Shown here: positions 27,415-40,959 of the stretch, piece by piece
Layout: each line of letters begins with the position of its first letter
How positions within the stretch are numbered: the stretch's first letter is position 1
Source: Paenibacillus baekrokdamisoli
Lineage (GTDB): Bacteria > Bacillota > Bacilli > Paenibacillales > Paenibacillaceae
Assembly: GCF_003945345.1 (NCBI RefSeq)
Contig: NZ_AP019308.1
Span: forward strand, 4,171,501 to 4,235,500
Length of the DNA stretch: 64,000 nt
Direction: 5' to 3'
Made by a program: the position numbers and the translations under genes
Notes under the pieces: generated by a model
What the model saw: only the letters and a program-made list of their open reading frames with translations
The model's database searches: none
Told to the model about the DNA's origin: nothing

Positions 27415-28974
27415 TTACTCCGCTTGTGTCTTTTTCAAATAGGACCGCCATGTGATGCACCACTGCTTCGGATCATCTAAGGACGATTCGTCGTTCCGGT
27501 GAACGGTACTGTTATGCGGAGCGGATTTCACGATATCCGGCTGCGTATAGGCTTCGCCCGAGATATGCTCAAGCGCATGGATATATTCATCCAAATCTTC
27601 TTTGGAATAAGACTCTGTCGGCTCCAAAGTGAACGGCTGCTTCACGATATACGGGTGGTGCGATGTCCAGTAATGCAGGCCAAAATCGCACATACGGCGA
27701 GTGATATCCTCTGTCGTGACACCCGTTTCATCTGTAAGCTGCTTCCAGCTGTAACGAACCTGCTCGAGGCGGCGACCTTTGATATAGGGTGCGCTAGCTC
27801 CGCGAATTTGCAGTATTTTATGATAGAGATAGTTGTTGTTCAGTACTGCAATTTGAGCGACATCCTTCAGTCCATCCGGACCTAAGCTCATAATCCAAGC
27901 GTAGGAACGCAGCACGGTCTGTGCAACACCATGGAAGCTGCGAACTTTGCCAATGCTGTCTTCCGTTTGGTTAGTCAATACGTAACGGCTTCCGTCATAA
28001 TCCACGAGCGGCCCTGGTAAAAAACGTTTGAGCTCTTCACTCACGCCAAGAGCACCTGTAGCAGGTCCGCCACACATATGAGGAGCAGCAAACGTCTTAT
28101 GCAAATTAAAGAAGCTCATGTCGAAGCCCGCTTCCTTCGCACGGGTAATGCCAAGCAAGCCGTTGGCATTGGCTTGATCGTAGAAGCAAATACCGCCTGC
28201 TTCATGAACAACGTCCGTAAACTCGCGGATTCGGTGGTTATAGATTCCGGTATCCTCTGGGTTCGCAACGACAAAACCAGCTGTTCGTTCGGACACAGCA
28301 TTCTTCAGCTTCTCAAGGTCCGGGAAGCCATCTTCGTCAGGATGAAGCGTAATGATTTTGTAGCCTTTTACCGCAGCAGTCGCGGCTTGGGAAGGATGGG
28401 AGAAAATCGTCGTAATGATCTCATCCCGCTGATCCCCCTCGCCCCGCGAATCATGGTAGGCGCGAACGATGGAAGCCATTGCGAGCAGCGCCTGCGTGCC
28501 GCTGCTTGGCTGGAACGAGAAGGCGTCCATCCCGGAAATCTCACGCATCGCAAGGTCCAGCTTATAGAAAATCTCCAGCATGCCCTGAACGGAATCTGCA
28601 TCCTGCAGGGGATGAAGCTCCATCATATGGGGCGTGCGGATCAGCATTTCGTTGATGCGCGGAATATATTTCATCGTACAGGTGCCTTGTCCGATCTCGA
28701 CGTTCATATCTGAGCCGAGTGTCTCTTGAGATAAGCGCAAATAATGCCGAAGCACCTTGGCCTGACCGATTTCGGGAAGCGCCGGCACAGTGCTGCGGCG
28801 CATGGACGAAGGAATACGTCCGATTCCGTCTCCTACCTCTGCTGCAATGCCAGCCTCAGTTCCCGGCGGAATGACACCTCGCTCGCCCTTACGGTGAAGT
28901 TCAAAAATAACCGGCTCATCCCATTTGGCTTGATGAAAATGACGGACCTTATGATCTCTGCGAATCCTCTTCAT
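27415..28974 (-). CDS. Glycine dehydrogenase (decarboxylating) subunit 2-like PLP protein, divergent
   Basis: A 519-residue PLP enzyme of the GcvPB family. The lysine that holds PLP is present (FFNLHKTFAAPHMCGGP, near residue 300), as is CTMKYIPRINE (near 110). Several stretches that are nearly fixed in true P-protein subunits differ: where these carry HGTNPASA this one has SHPSQAATA, TNPNTLGLFE is ANPEDTGIYN, and DGANLNAI is DQANANGLL. A PLP fold with an altered active site is therefore expected. GGAGG lies ten bases before ATG 28974. It follows the subunit-1-like gene by 30 bases. No gene for T- or H-protein or lipoate attachment is in the window. A plain glycine cleavage role is uncertain. 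Confidence 0.8.
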   Translation of the reverse strand: MKRIRRDHKVRHFHQAKWDEPVIFELHRKGERGVIPPGTEAGIAAEVGDGIGRIPSSMRRSTVPALPEIGQAKVLRHYLRLSQETLGSDMNVEIGQGTCTMKYIPRINEMLIRTPHMMELHPLQDADSVQGMLEIFYKLDLAMREISGMDAFSFQPSSGTQALLAMASIVRAYHDSRGEGDQRDEIITTIFSHPSQAATAAVKGYKIITLHPDEDGFPDLEKLKNAVSERTAGFVVANPEDTGIYNHRIREFTDVVHEAGGICFYDQANANGLLGITRAKEAGFDMSFFNLHKTFAAPHMCGGPATGALGVSEELKRFLPGPLVDYDGSRYVLTNQTEDSIGKVRSFHGVAQTVLRSYAWIMSLGPDGLKDVAQIAVLNNNYLYHKILQIRGASAPYIKGRRLEQVRYSWKQLTDETGVTTEDITRRMCDFGLHYWTSHHPYIVKQPFTLEPTESYSKEDLDEYIHALEHISGEAYTQPDIVKSAPHNSTVHRNDESSLDDPKQWCITWRSYLKKTQAE

Positions 28975-29004
28975 GGCGTTTCGTCCTCCCTCTATATAAG
29001 TCGA

Positions 29005-30405
29005 TCACGGTTTGCGAACGATAGTTTGAATGGTATCTGCCAGGCGATCCAGATCAGCCTGCGAATGAATTTCAGTGACGCAATAGAGGGCACATTGTCC
29101 CCACGCCGGGAAAGCGGCGGACAAATCTTTGCCTCCGAAAATTCCCGCTTCCGACAGCTGCTTGTTAATCTGTGCGACGGTTAAGCCTGTGTTGTTGAAA
29201 TCAATAACAAACTCCTTGAAGAAAGCTGCTTCACCGAAACGGAGGGAGACACCTGGTATAGCCGAGAGCTTCTTCGCCGCATATTGCGACTTCTGCATGA
29301 TGGTCTCGCCGACCTCTTGCATGCCAGTTGGCCCAAGTAAGGACAAATAGACGCCAGCCGTTATGCCCCATAATGCAGTCTGGGTACCGACGGATTCCTT
29401 CCCCTTCTCGCGAAGCGCGAAGGAGGTACGTTCGTAAGCCACATCACCGAAGCCGTACTCGCCTTCCACCTCAGTCGGCACGATTCCAAACAACCGGGAT
29501 GGGTATTCCATGACATAGGTCTCTTCATCACGAGTAGCGATAAATCCGGCTTGCCCGCCGCCATAGTTCATATGCATCCCGAGCGGCTGCAAATCTCCGC
29601 AGACGATATCGGCGCCATATTGGCTAGGTGGCTGAAGGACGCCAAGTGAAATCGGGTCCACGCCAACGATTGAGATGGCATTCACGGAATGAGCAAGCTC
29701 CGAAATGGCTTGGCCTTGGTCTTCGATGATGCCCAGATAACCTGGATTCTCGAAGTAAACGGCTGCCGTGTCGCTCGACAGCTTGCTGCGCAGATCATTC
29801 AAGTCCATTTTGCCCGTTGCCTCGTCGATTTCAACAAAACGAAGCTCCATCACGGGCGTGCAGTAGTTGTTGATAATCATCACTTTATCAGGATCGACCG
29901 ACTGTGGAAGTAAGGCGACCGAGCGGCCAGTAATACGACCTGCCATCCGAATCGCTGTCGAGGCCGCTTGTGCCCAATCAAAGGTAGGGACATTAACGAC
30001 ATCCATATCGACCAGCTCAGCCATCAGACTTTGATACTCGAACAGCGTTTGGAATCGTCCATGATCTTCATAGGGTTCTCCGGCATAAGCCGTTACGAAC
30101 TCGGAGCGCTGATTGATTTCATCACAGATCGCCGGTATAAAATGCTGCCAGCAGCCCGCTCCGAGAAAATTCAGATAGGCCGCGCCATGCTTGTTCTTCG
30201 CAAGCAGACCCTCAATATGACGGCGCAGCTCATACTCCGTCATCGCAGGCGGAAGGTTCATCTCCCGGTTCAGCTTCAATGTATCTGGAATGGCGTCATG
30301 GAGCTGTTCCATCGAGGTGAGGCCGATTTCCTTCAGCATCGCATCGCGAACCTCCGGCACGGTGTTCGGTATATAAGGATGGGCATACGTTCTGTTCTCA
30401 GACAA
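29005..30405 (-). CDS. Glycine dehydrogenase (decarboxylating) subunit 1-like protein, divergent
   Basis: A protein of about 466 residues of the GcvPA family, the non-lysine half of split P-proteins (FLGAGCWQHFIPAI, RSEFVTAYAGEP, VAYERTSFALREKGKESVGT). The usual YTPYQPEISQG stretch is replaced by YAGEPYEDHGRF, and the SMYDGA motif by TFDWAQA, so it diverges in parallel with its partner. Start: TTG at 30405 has GGAGG eight bases upstream; ATG at 30420 is in frame but has no ribosome binding site. The gap up to the SDR gene (157 bases) has a small CGACA/TGTCG hairpin at 30516-30529 but no glycine riboswitch signature. Confidence 0.8.
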   Translation of the reverse strand: MSENRTYAHPYIPNTVPEVRDAMLKEIGLTSMEQLHDAIPDTLKLNREMNLPPAMTEYELRRHIEGLLAKNKHGAAYLNFLGAGCWQHFIPAICDEINQRSEFVTAYAGEPYEDHGRFQTLFEYQSLMAELVDMDVVNVPTFDWAQAASTAIRMAGRITGRSVALLPQSVDPDKVMIINNYCTPVMELRFVEIDEATGKMDLNDLRSKLSSDTAAVYFENPGYLGIIEDQGQAISELAHSVNAISIVGVDPISLGVLQPPSQYGADIVCGDLQPLGMHMNYGGGQAGFIATRDEETYVMEYPSRLFGIVPTEVEGEYGFGDVAYERTSFALREKGKESVGTQTALWGITAGVYLSLLGPTGMQEVGETIMQKSQYAAKKLSAIPGVSLRFGEAAFFKEFVIDFNNTGLTVAQINKQLSEAGIFGGKDLSAAFPAWGQCALYCVTEIHSQADLDRLADTIQTIVRKP

Positions 30406-30577
30406 AGTTAACGCCTCCATTCATCGTTGTCAGAATAGGTTCTGTCATGCGGCAGCCGAGCCGATTCACCAATCTTTCGTTGCTAGGCTGCTTACAAGAT
30501 ATAAATTGCCGCTTGCGACAGCCTTGTCGTCAATAGGCATGAATTCAGTTGGGACAACAACACTCTTATGCCCTTAA

Positions 30578-34586
<4,009 letters not shown>

Positions 34587-35399
34587 CTATCCCTTAATCC
34601 CCGTACCCGCGATGCCACCAACAATATAACGCTGTGCGAAGAAGAACACTGCTAGCGGCGGGATCGAGATTAGACAAGTAATGGCCATAATAGATTGCAT
34701 ATCAACGCCGAACATGCCCTTGAACTGTGACAATCCGAGCGTCAGTGTGTACTTCGATTGATCATTAAGGAAAATTAGCGGTCCGAGGTAATCATTCCAG
34801 CAACTCATAATTTGAAACACGCCGACTAGAATGAGCGAAGGCCCCATAAGCGGAACAATGATCCGCACAAGAATACCGAACTTGTTCGCTCCGTCGATGG
34901 TCGCCGCTTCATCCAATTCACGAGGAATCGTCAGAATAAACTGCCTCAGCAAGAAGATGAAGTAAGCCGAGCCAAACCACGAAGGAACGATAAGCGGTTT
35001 GAGCGTATTAATCCAGCCCATATAGTTAAACTCCATATACTGCGGAATCATCGTGACTTCCCAAGGGATCATCATTGTCGCGAGTACGACAAGAAACAGC
35101 TGATTGCGCCCCCTGAATTCAAATCTCGCGAACCCGTAGGCCACGAGTGTACAGGATATCAACTGGCCAATCGTAGACAACATCGTCACGATGACCGTAT
35201 TTTTCAGGAATAAGTTAAAGGGCTGAATGGTCCACGCATCCGCGAAGTTACTGAATTTCCAAACAGAAGGAAACCATTTGGGCGGAAAAAGATACAGCTC
35301 CGATTGCGATTTGAGCGCTGTCGTCACCGCCCAGAAAAGCGGAGCGGCGAACAGCAGCGAGCAGAAGATCAACAGCGCATAAACGATGATCCGTTTCAT
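34587..35399 (-). CDS. Carbohydrate ABC transporter permease, MalG type
   Basis: A 270-residue six-helix permease with EAA loop ELDEAATIDGANKFGILVRI and the ending IVGGIAGTGIKG seen in CUT1 permeases. It overlaps the MalF-type permease by four bases (ATGA). It is shorter and of a different subgroup from the LplC-type permeases of the other two loci. Confidence 0.93.
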   Translation of the reverse strand: MKRIIVYALLIFCSLLFAAPLFWAVTTALKSQSELYLFPPKWFPSVWKFSNFADAWTIQPFNLFLKNTVIVTMLSTIGQLISCTLVAYGFARFEFRGRNQLFLVVLATMMIPWEVTMIPQYMEFNYMGWINTLKPLIVPSWFGSAYFIFLLRQFILTIPRELDEAATIDGANKFGILVRIIVPLMGPSLILVGVFQIMSCWNDYLGPLIFLNDQSKYTLTLGLSQFKGMFGVDMQSIMAITCLISIPPLAVFFFAQRYIVGGIAGTGIKG

Positions 35400-36385
35400 G
35401 CAGATCTCCCCCTTCCGCCAGACTTGGAATTCTTCTGCGGCTTCCGCTTCATTTCGCCTTCATAGAACACCCAGGCCTCTGACGACTTGAATACAAGGAA
35501 CGTCAGACTGAGCACAATAAGGAACATGAACCATGCATTTGCTGCGGAATAACCCATTTTGAAAAACTTGAATGCATTCTCGTACATATACATCGCGTAA
35601 AAATACGTTGAATTCATCGGGCCGCCTCCAGTGAGCAATAGTGCGAGGGTCAGCTGTTGGAAGGCCGCGATAATGGATGTAATGAGATTGAATAGAATCG
35701 TCGGGCTAAGCATCGGAATCGTAACGCTAATGAATTGTCTAATCTTCCCTGCGCCATCGATCGAAGCGGATTCGTAAAGATCCTTCGGTATTCCTTTCAG
35801 CCCTGCGAGAAAGACGAGCATCATCGAGCCTTGTCCCCATAGGCTGGCAACGACCATTGCCACTAGAGACCAGTGCGTATCATTCAACCAGTCCGGACCC
35901 TGCACACCGATGATCGACAGAAAATAATTCAGAATGCCGTAATCGCCGCTGTACACCCAAGACCAGATCATAGCCAAAGCAACGCCCGAGATTACAGAGG
36001 GCAGATAGAATGCTGTTCGAAAAATGGCACTGCCGCGAGTTTTCTGATTAAGCAAAATCGCAAGTCCCAGCGCAACCATAATATTGAGCGGTACAAACAG
36101 AGCAGCGAACTTGAGCGTAACGCCGAACGACTTCCAGAACAGCGGATCGTCCGTAAACATTTCTACATAATTGCCTAAACCGATAAAATGCACTTCTCCT
36201 ACAATCGGCCAATCAAACAATGAGATGATAAGCGAGAACAACAACGGACCTAAAGTGAAAACGAGGAATCCGAAGATCCATGGAAAAATGAAGAGGTAGG
36301 GAGCAGCCCCACCCCAACTGCGTTTCCTTCTAGGCTTGAGGCTGGCCGTTTGTTCCCCTGCTTGCTGCGGGTAGGTCTGAGCCAT
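35396..36385 (-). CDS. Carbohydrate ABC transporter permease, MalF type
   Basis: A 329-residue permease with a long basic N-terminus, six membrane helices and EAA loop YESASIDGAGKIRQFISVTI near residue 213. It follows the binding-protein gene by 32 bases. With its MalG-type partner and a shared ATPase encoded elsewhere it forms the importer of the second glycan locus. Confidence 0.93.
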   Translation of the reverse strand: MAQTYPQQAGEQTASLKPRRKRSWGGAAPYLFIFPWIFGFLVFTLGPLLFSLIISLFDWPIVGEVHFIGLGNYVEMFTDDPLFWKSFGVTLKFAALFVPLNIMVALGLAILLNQKTRGSAIFRTAFYLPSVISGVALAMIWSWVYSGDYGILNYFLSIIGVQGPDWLNDTHWSLVAMVVASLWGQGSMMLVFLAGLKGIPKDLYESASIDGAGKIRQFISVTIPMLSPTILFNLITSIIAAFQQLTLALLLTGGGPMNSTYFYAMYMYENAFKFFKMGYSAANAWFMFLIVLSLTFLVFKSSEAWVFYEGEMKRKPQKNSKSGGRGRSA

Positions 36386-36417
36386 CTCTTAACCTTCTTT
36401 CTGTAGAAACTGTAATG

Positions 36418-37698
36418 TTATTTCAAATAACGCTCGCTATCTTTGACCGCTTGATTCAATGCATCCTGCGCATTACTGCCATGCACGACTGCTTCTACTG
36501 CCGCAGATAGCTGTCTATTGACTTCATTCCACTTGGCATTGAGCAGGAATGCCGGTGTATTGTCGGAACGCTGCAGCATCGTGTAATACGGCTTGTACAA
36601 AGGATCCTGATCCTTCTTGAGCTCGTTCACGACACTTACTCTTACCGGCAAATCCGCTACGCGCATCTTGATCGCTTCATTGGAAACGTAATATTTGATA
36701 AATTCCCAAGCGAGATCCTTCTGCTTCGAATCCTTCGCAATGGATAATGCAGATTCGGCAACTACACCTTTGACCGGTTTGCCTGCGAAAGCTGGCATCT
36801 CCACGGTGCCTACATTAATGCCCGCTTGCTTGAACGATTCGAGCGGCCAGATGCCGCTTTCCCACATCGCGATTTTGCCGCCTTTGAAAATGTCCTCGCC
36901 GCTTTGTTGTCCTTTGCCGCCAGCTAGCACAGCTGAACCGTTCTTCACCATGTCGCCAAACATTTGAATGGCTCCAGCCGTTTCTTTACTGTTCATGAAA
37001 CCATTTATCGTTTTGCCGTCATCTGAGATATAAGAGCCACCGTTACTCCAAACAAACCCTTGTAGATCATACGTATCGTTCTCGGCGCGAACACCGAAGC
37101 CATACTGCTTCTTCGCTTTATCCGTCAGTTTCTTGGAGATAGCTTGGAAGTCATCCCATGACCAGCCATCCTTCGGATAAGGGATCTTCGCATCATCAAA
37201 CATCTTCTTGTTATAGTACACAACGCGAGTCGTGAAGCCCGCTGGAATCCCATAGAGTTTGCTATCGATTGTGGCATAATGGAATAATCCGCTGTAGAAA
37301 TCATCCTTGTTCAGATCCTTATCCCCATTTGCGTAGCTATCAAGCGGCTCAAGTGACTGGTGATACGTTGGAAAATCCCACATGTACATCACATCCGGGG
37401 GATTCGTGGCGCCAAAGCCTGCGGCTAGCTTCTGGTCGAAACCGTCCGCGTAAGCTTCTACCTGAACCTTCGTTCCAGGATGGTTCGCTTCGAATTTCTT
37501 CGCAATATCCTGCTCGATCTTCAGCGCATCTCCGGTATCCCATGTGGCGAAACGAAGCGTTTTCACATTGGCAGAACCGTTACCGTTCGCAGGCTGTGTC
37601 GCCCCGCCGTTCGTGCTTTCGTTATTACCGCCGCATGCTGTAAGCGCGGTCATCGTTAAGGCAGTCGTAAGAACCATGAGTGAAATTTTCTTGTTCAT
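36418..37698 (-). CDS. Extracellular sugar-binding lipoprotein
   Basis: A 426-residue family-1 solute-binding protein. Start 37698 (MNKKISLMVL) follows GGGGAG by eight bases and gives a clean signal peptide ending in the lipobox LTACGG; an upstream in-frame ATG at 37755 would put extra residues ahead of it. The mature region begins VKTLRFATWDTGD after a Gly/Asn-rich linker. It heads the importer and GH2 operon and lies behind a strong dyad. Confidence 0.93.
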   Translation of the reverse strand: MNKKISLMVLTTALTMTALTACGGNNESTNGGATQPANGNGSANVKTLRFATWDTGDALKIEQDIAKKFEANHPGTKVQVEAYADGFDQKLAAGFGATNPPDVMYMWDFPTYHQSLEPLDSYANGDKDLNKDDFYSGLFHYATIDSKLYGIPAGFTTRVVYYNKKMFDDAKIPYPKDGWSWDDFQAISKKLTDKAKKQYGFGVRAENDTYDLQGFVWSNGGSYISDDGKTINGFMNSKETAGAIQMFGDMVKNGSAVLAGGKGQQSGEDIFKGGKIAMWESGIWPLESFKQAGINVGTVEMPAFAGKPVKGVVAESALSIAKDSKQKDLAWEFIKYYVSNEAIKMRVADLPVRVSVVNELKKDQDPLYKPYYTMLQRSDNTPAFLLNAKWNEVNRQLSAAVEAVVHGSNAQDALNQAVKDSERYLK

Positions 37699-37737
37699 TC
37701 TGTCAGCTCCCCTATCAGTGAGTGAGGTATATAATAA

Positions 37738-37777
37738 TTGAACCGCTTTCATCATAACTAAAATGAAAGCGGTTCAA
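37738..37777. promoter_or_regulatory. Perfect 15-base dyad upstream of the binding-protein gene
   Basis: TTGAACCGCTTTCAT (37738-37752) and ATGAAAGCGGTTCAA (37763-37777) are perfect reverse complements with a 10-base spacer. Each arm also has the form TGAA-N5-TTCA and resembles a cre site lacking one base. It is 40 bases before the binding-protein start and 41 after the response-regulator stop. There is no T tract, so an operator fits better than a terminator. Confidence 0.5.
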
Positions 37778-37817
37778 AACCGATAACTATTCGAATGTTT
37801 GTGCGTTTTTGTTCGAT

Positions 37818-39032
37818 TCACGAGTGTAGGTGTCCTTCTGTTCGGACTATCCCGTCTTTTTGTTGTGCGCGGTAATGACTAGGCGTTTGGCCCGTGCAGC
37901 GCTTGAACCATTTACTGAAATATTTGCTATCGCCAAGCCCCGTGCGCTCGGCAATATCCTGCATCGTAAGTGACGTATCCTTCAATAATCCGTATGCCAG
38001 CTTGAGTTTCCTTTTGTATTGAAAAGCGACGAAGCTGTCTCCTACCGCTTTCTTGAACAGGATTGAGAAATGGCTTCGGCTAAGGCCAACCTGTCCCGCT
38101 ACATCACTAACTGACCATTCCGCCGCTGGATGATCATGCAGCAATTTAACCGCTCGCCAGATCGCTTCTGGCCAATCCGCTGCAGATACGCCGTAGGTTT
38201 TCTCCAATTCCGCTTCTTTATGCAAGGCTAACAGTGATTGAAGCCGTTCTTCCGTACTTAAAAGCGGCCCTCTTCTGGCCCACTGTACCTTCGCACTCTC
38301 GCTCTTCTTCTCGACAAGCAAGCTATCCGCGGCATTCCGATGCGATTCTGGCACAATCCAGTAGCAGCGCTCCTCCCCATATGGAATAACCGCCCCTTCA
38401 CAGAGCTGGCGATCTTCATCAACAGCTTCCTTCAAGAGATCAAGCCATGATGCCTCGCAGCCGGAAGTCTTGATCAGATAGATATAGACGGGCTCACCAT
38501 GGAAGGACCACTCCTTGCGAGTACGCGCCTCCATCTCGCCAACGAGCTTGTCATTATGTCCGTTCAGCCAAGCATACAGCAAGGTACTAAGCCGTTCACC
38601 TCCGTCGTTTCCGCTTTCCTCAGAAACCAGAAGAGCCGATGCTGCAAGCTCACTTTGAAACTTCTCCAGCATCCCTTCCAGCTCTTCATCCTCGAAGGCG
38701 GTTTTGAGCAGATAGCCGGATGCTCCCAATTTGATCCCTTGCTGGGCATATTCGAAATCCCGGTGGCAGCTGAGCAGGATAATTCTCGTATCTGGAGCCG
38801 TTTCCTTTACTCTGCGAGACAATTCGATACCATCCATCTCAGGCATGACAATATCCGTAATAACCACTTGGGGCCGATGCTCCAGGAAGGCTTCCCAGGC
38901 TTTGCGGCCATTCGGGGCGTCCGCCACCACTTCCATCCCGTATTTATTCCAAGGGACGGTGGACCGAAGTCCCTTACGGACGATGCTTTCGTCGTCTGCT
39001 ATTAACACCTTAATGATTTTGTTTGTCTCCAT
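37818..39032 (-). CDS. Two-component response regulator, YesN-like with AraC DNA-binding domain
   Basis: A 404-residue regulator: receiver domain (IADDE, phospho-accepting Asp in VVITDIVMPEMDG near residue 55, LLSCHRDFEYA), linker, then an AraC-type domain (WSVSDVAGQVGLSRSHFSILF and TMQDIAERTGLGDSKYFSKW). Start 39032 (METNKIIKVL) was chosen because GGAGGAG lies eight bases upstream. It overlaps the kinase gene by 23 bases. The adjacent dyad and importer operon are its probable target. Confidence 0.92.
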   Translation of the reverse strand: METNKIIKVLIADDESIVRKGLRSTVPWNKYGMEVVADAPNGRKAWEAFLEHRPQVVITDIVMPEMDGIELSRRVKETAPDTRIILLSCHRDFEYAQQGIKLGASGYLLKTAFEDEELEGMLEKFQSELAASALLVSEESGNDGGERLSTLLYAWLNGHNDKLVGEMEARTRKEWSFHGEPVYIYLIKTSGCEASWLDLLKEAVDEDRQLCEGAVIPYGEERCYWIVPESHRNAADSLLVEKKSESAKVQWARRGPLLSTEERLQSLLALHKEAELEKTYGVSAADWPEAIWRAVKLLHDHPAAEWSVSDVAGQVGLSRSHFSILFKKAVGDSFVAFQYKRKLKLAYGLLKDTSLTMQDIAERTGLGDSKYFSKWFKRCTGQTPSHYRAQQKDGIVRTEGHLHS

Positions 39033-40758
39033 CCGGACTCTCCTCCTTCTTCGGCCACTCCATGATGATCGTTGTCCCTTCACCTTGGGTCGATTGCACC
39101 GTTAAGCCATACTGCAGGCCAAAATGCAGCTTGAATTTCTGATTTGCATTTTGCACGCCGAGCCCTCCCCTGCCCTTACGTTTCGCCATATTCGGCAAAA
39201 GTAGACCCTTCAGCTTATCCGCTGGAATACCAGCACCGTTATCAGATAGCGTGAGCAGTAAATGATTGCCTTCTTCCCGAACGCTTAACCGAATTACTCC
39301 TTTGCCGTCCTCGAATCCATGGAAGAAAATGTTCTCAAACAACGGCTGCAGCGTCATGCGAGGAATCAGATAGCGCCTCAGCAGCTCCTCGCATTCCAGT
39401 TCATACTCGAATGCGGGACCATAACGAATTTCCTGGATCTTCAGAAAATGCTCGATCATTCGAAGCTCTCGGCCAAGCGGGATCAGCTCCTGCGAAATAT
39501 CCAAATTCCCTTCAAGCACCATCGTCAGATGGTACAGCATTTGACGGATATCCTCCGCTCCCTGCAGCCTCGCTTTCCATTGAATGGAGTTTAGCGTGTT
39601 GAACAGCAGATGCGGATTGATTTGATAATGGAAGGCCTTCAGCTCCGCTTCCTTCTTAAGACGCTCGCTCCGCTCAACCTCGCCAATTAACGATTGAATG
39701 CCGCTCACCATGCTGTTAAAGCTCGTATCCAGACTGCCAAGCTCATCTTTGGCTTCGACCTGCGTCCTCGTATGCAGCTTCCCGAAGCTTACCTTCTGCA
39801 TCGCATCCTTAAGACGGCGAATTCGCGCTGTAAATCGGGAAGAGAACAAGTACGCCAGTCCAAAGGCCAGCAGACAGGAAGCAATAGCGACGATAATGGT
39901 ATTTGACCTTATAATGCCAGAAGAGCGATAGAATGATGTGGCAGGCAGCCTCGCCTCGATGCTCCAGCCATTAACAGCAAGCGTTTTGTTCCAGACGATA
40001 TCGCTATTTTGCGAGGTGAAGGCGGTTGCCGTCTCATAGATAATCCGTCCCTGCGGATCAGCTATTCTCAGGTGAGCCTTCGTATCATTCTCGAACAGCT
40101 GGAACATATGAAGCAGATCTTCAGCATTTTCTTCTATTAGAATTTTGCTGCCTCGCAGCGCTCCGTAAGGATTATTGATCGGAACAGCCAAGCCAAGCAC
40201 CGGTATCCCGTTCTCAATTGTATCCTTCATTCCGTGATTCTGAGGGTAGAATCCCAGCCAATACTTACCAGCATAGGAATTCGACATCGCTTGCCACGCG
40301 GGGATACGACTAAGTTTAGAGACATCGAGATTATTTTCCCCATAATAATAGCCTGAGGGGGTAATAATATAGATGCCGATCGTTCGATCGGTTTTAAGCG
40401 CTTTCAGAAGGACTTCAAAATCATCCTTGTCCATGATCTCTTTATAAGTAGTCGGAACCTGTTCCCCCAGATCAACCCTCGCAGGATCAAGTAAATAGGA
40501 ATAGATGGTCTCCGTCGTTTGATTCATTCGGTTCAGATAGGAGCTCGTCTGCTGTTCCAATTGCGCCACTGCGTTCTCGCCATATTTGCCAAACTGGGAA
40601 TTAATGACCTTCGCGGACTGGTAATAGGACAAGGCCCCAAGCGAGAGCAGCGGAATAATCGTCACAATGAGAAAACAGAATAGCAGCTTGGTACGAATGC
40701 TCCGATAAGAGCCTGCCAGAAGGCGGACGTTGAGCTGCTTAAGCAAATAACCCATCAT
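39010..40758 (-). CDS. Sensor histidine kinase, YesM-like
   Basis: A 582-residue membrane kinase: membrane helix (about 24-44), extracytoplasmic sensor domain (about 45-290), second helix (IIVAIASCLLAFGLAYLF), HAMP, His_kinase box with His in YQINPHLLFNTLNSI and HATPase (LQPLFENIFFHGF, DNGAGIPADK, GLGVQNANQKF). Partner of the overlapping YesN-like regulator. GGGGGAG lies about eight bases before the start. No cre site was seen in front of it, unlike the first kinase. Confidence 0.92.
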   Translation of the reverse strand: MMGYLLKQLNVRLLAGSYRSIRTKLLFCFLIVTIIPLLSLGALSYYQSAKVINSQFGKYGENAVAQLEQQTSSYLNRMNQTTETIYSYLLDPARVDLGEQVPTTYKEIMDKDDFEVLLKALKTDRTIGIYIITPSGYYYGENNLDVSKLSRIPAWQAMSNSYAGKYWLGFYPQNHGMKDTIENGIPVLGLAVPINNPYGALRGSKILIEENAEDLLHMFQLFENDTKAHLRIADPQGRIIYETATAFTSQNSDIVWNKTLAVNGWSIEARLPATSFYRSSGIIRSNTIIVAIASCLLAFGLAYLFSSRFTARIRRLKDAMQKVSFGKLHTRTQVEAKDELGSLDTSFNSMVSGIQSLIGEVERSERLKKEAELKAFHYQINPHLLFNTLNSIQWKARLQGAEDIRQMLYHLTMVLEGNLDISQELIPLGRELRMIEHFLKIQEIRYGPAFEYELECEELLRRYLIPRMTLQPLFENIFFHGFEDGKGVIRLSVREEGNHLLLTLSDNGAGIPADKLKGLLLPNMAKRKGRGGLGVQNANQKFKLHFGLQYGLTVQSTQGEGTTIIMEWPKKEESPDGDKQNH

Positions 40759-40902
40759 GATGGCGCTCCCCCTCTCGCTTTTCCTGCAAAATCATACTTG
40801 AAGTGTAGCATGGACCGCTTGGAGCGAACAATGAATCTTCTCCCTCTATTGGAAGTCCTGGGCGGCGGTAGGTTCAACATCTGCAAAGATTGCCTCCGAA
40901 AC

Positions 40903-40950
40903 GTCAAAAGCACCTCCCCTCAGCCCGTTTTTGCGGCGTGGGGGAAGTGC
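40903..40950 (-). terminator. Terminator after the GH63-like gene
   Basis: On the minus strand GCACTTCCCC and GGGGAGGTGC pair over ten bases with one G-U around a GC-rich inner region, then TTTT. It begins ten bases after the stop codon and separates this gene from the kinase-regulator pair. Confidence 0.75.
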
Positions 40951-40959
40951 AGCACTTCC

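Noticed and set aside
30421..30577. Possible glycine riboswitch before the GcvPA-like gene
   Set aside because: The gap is short and lacks the conserved paired aptamer signatures; only a small hairpin is present.
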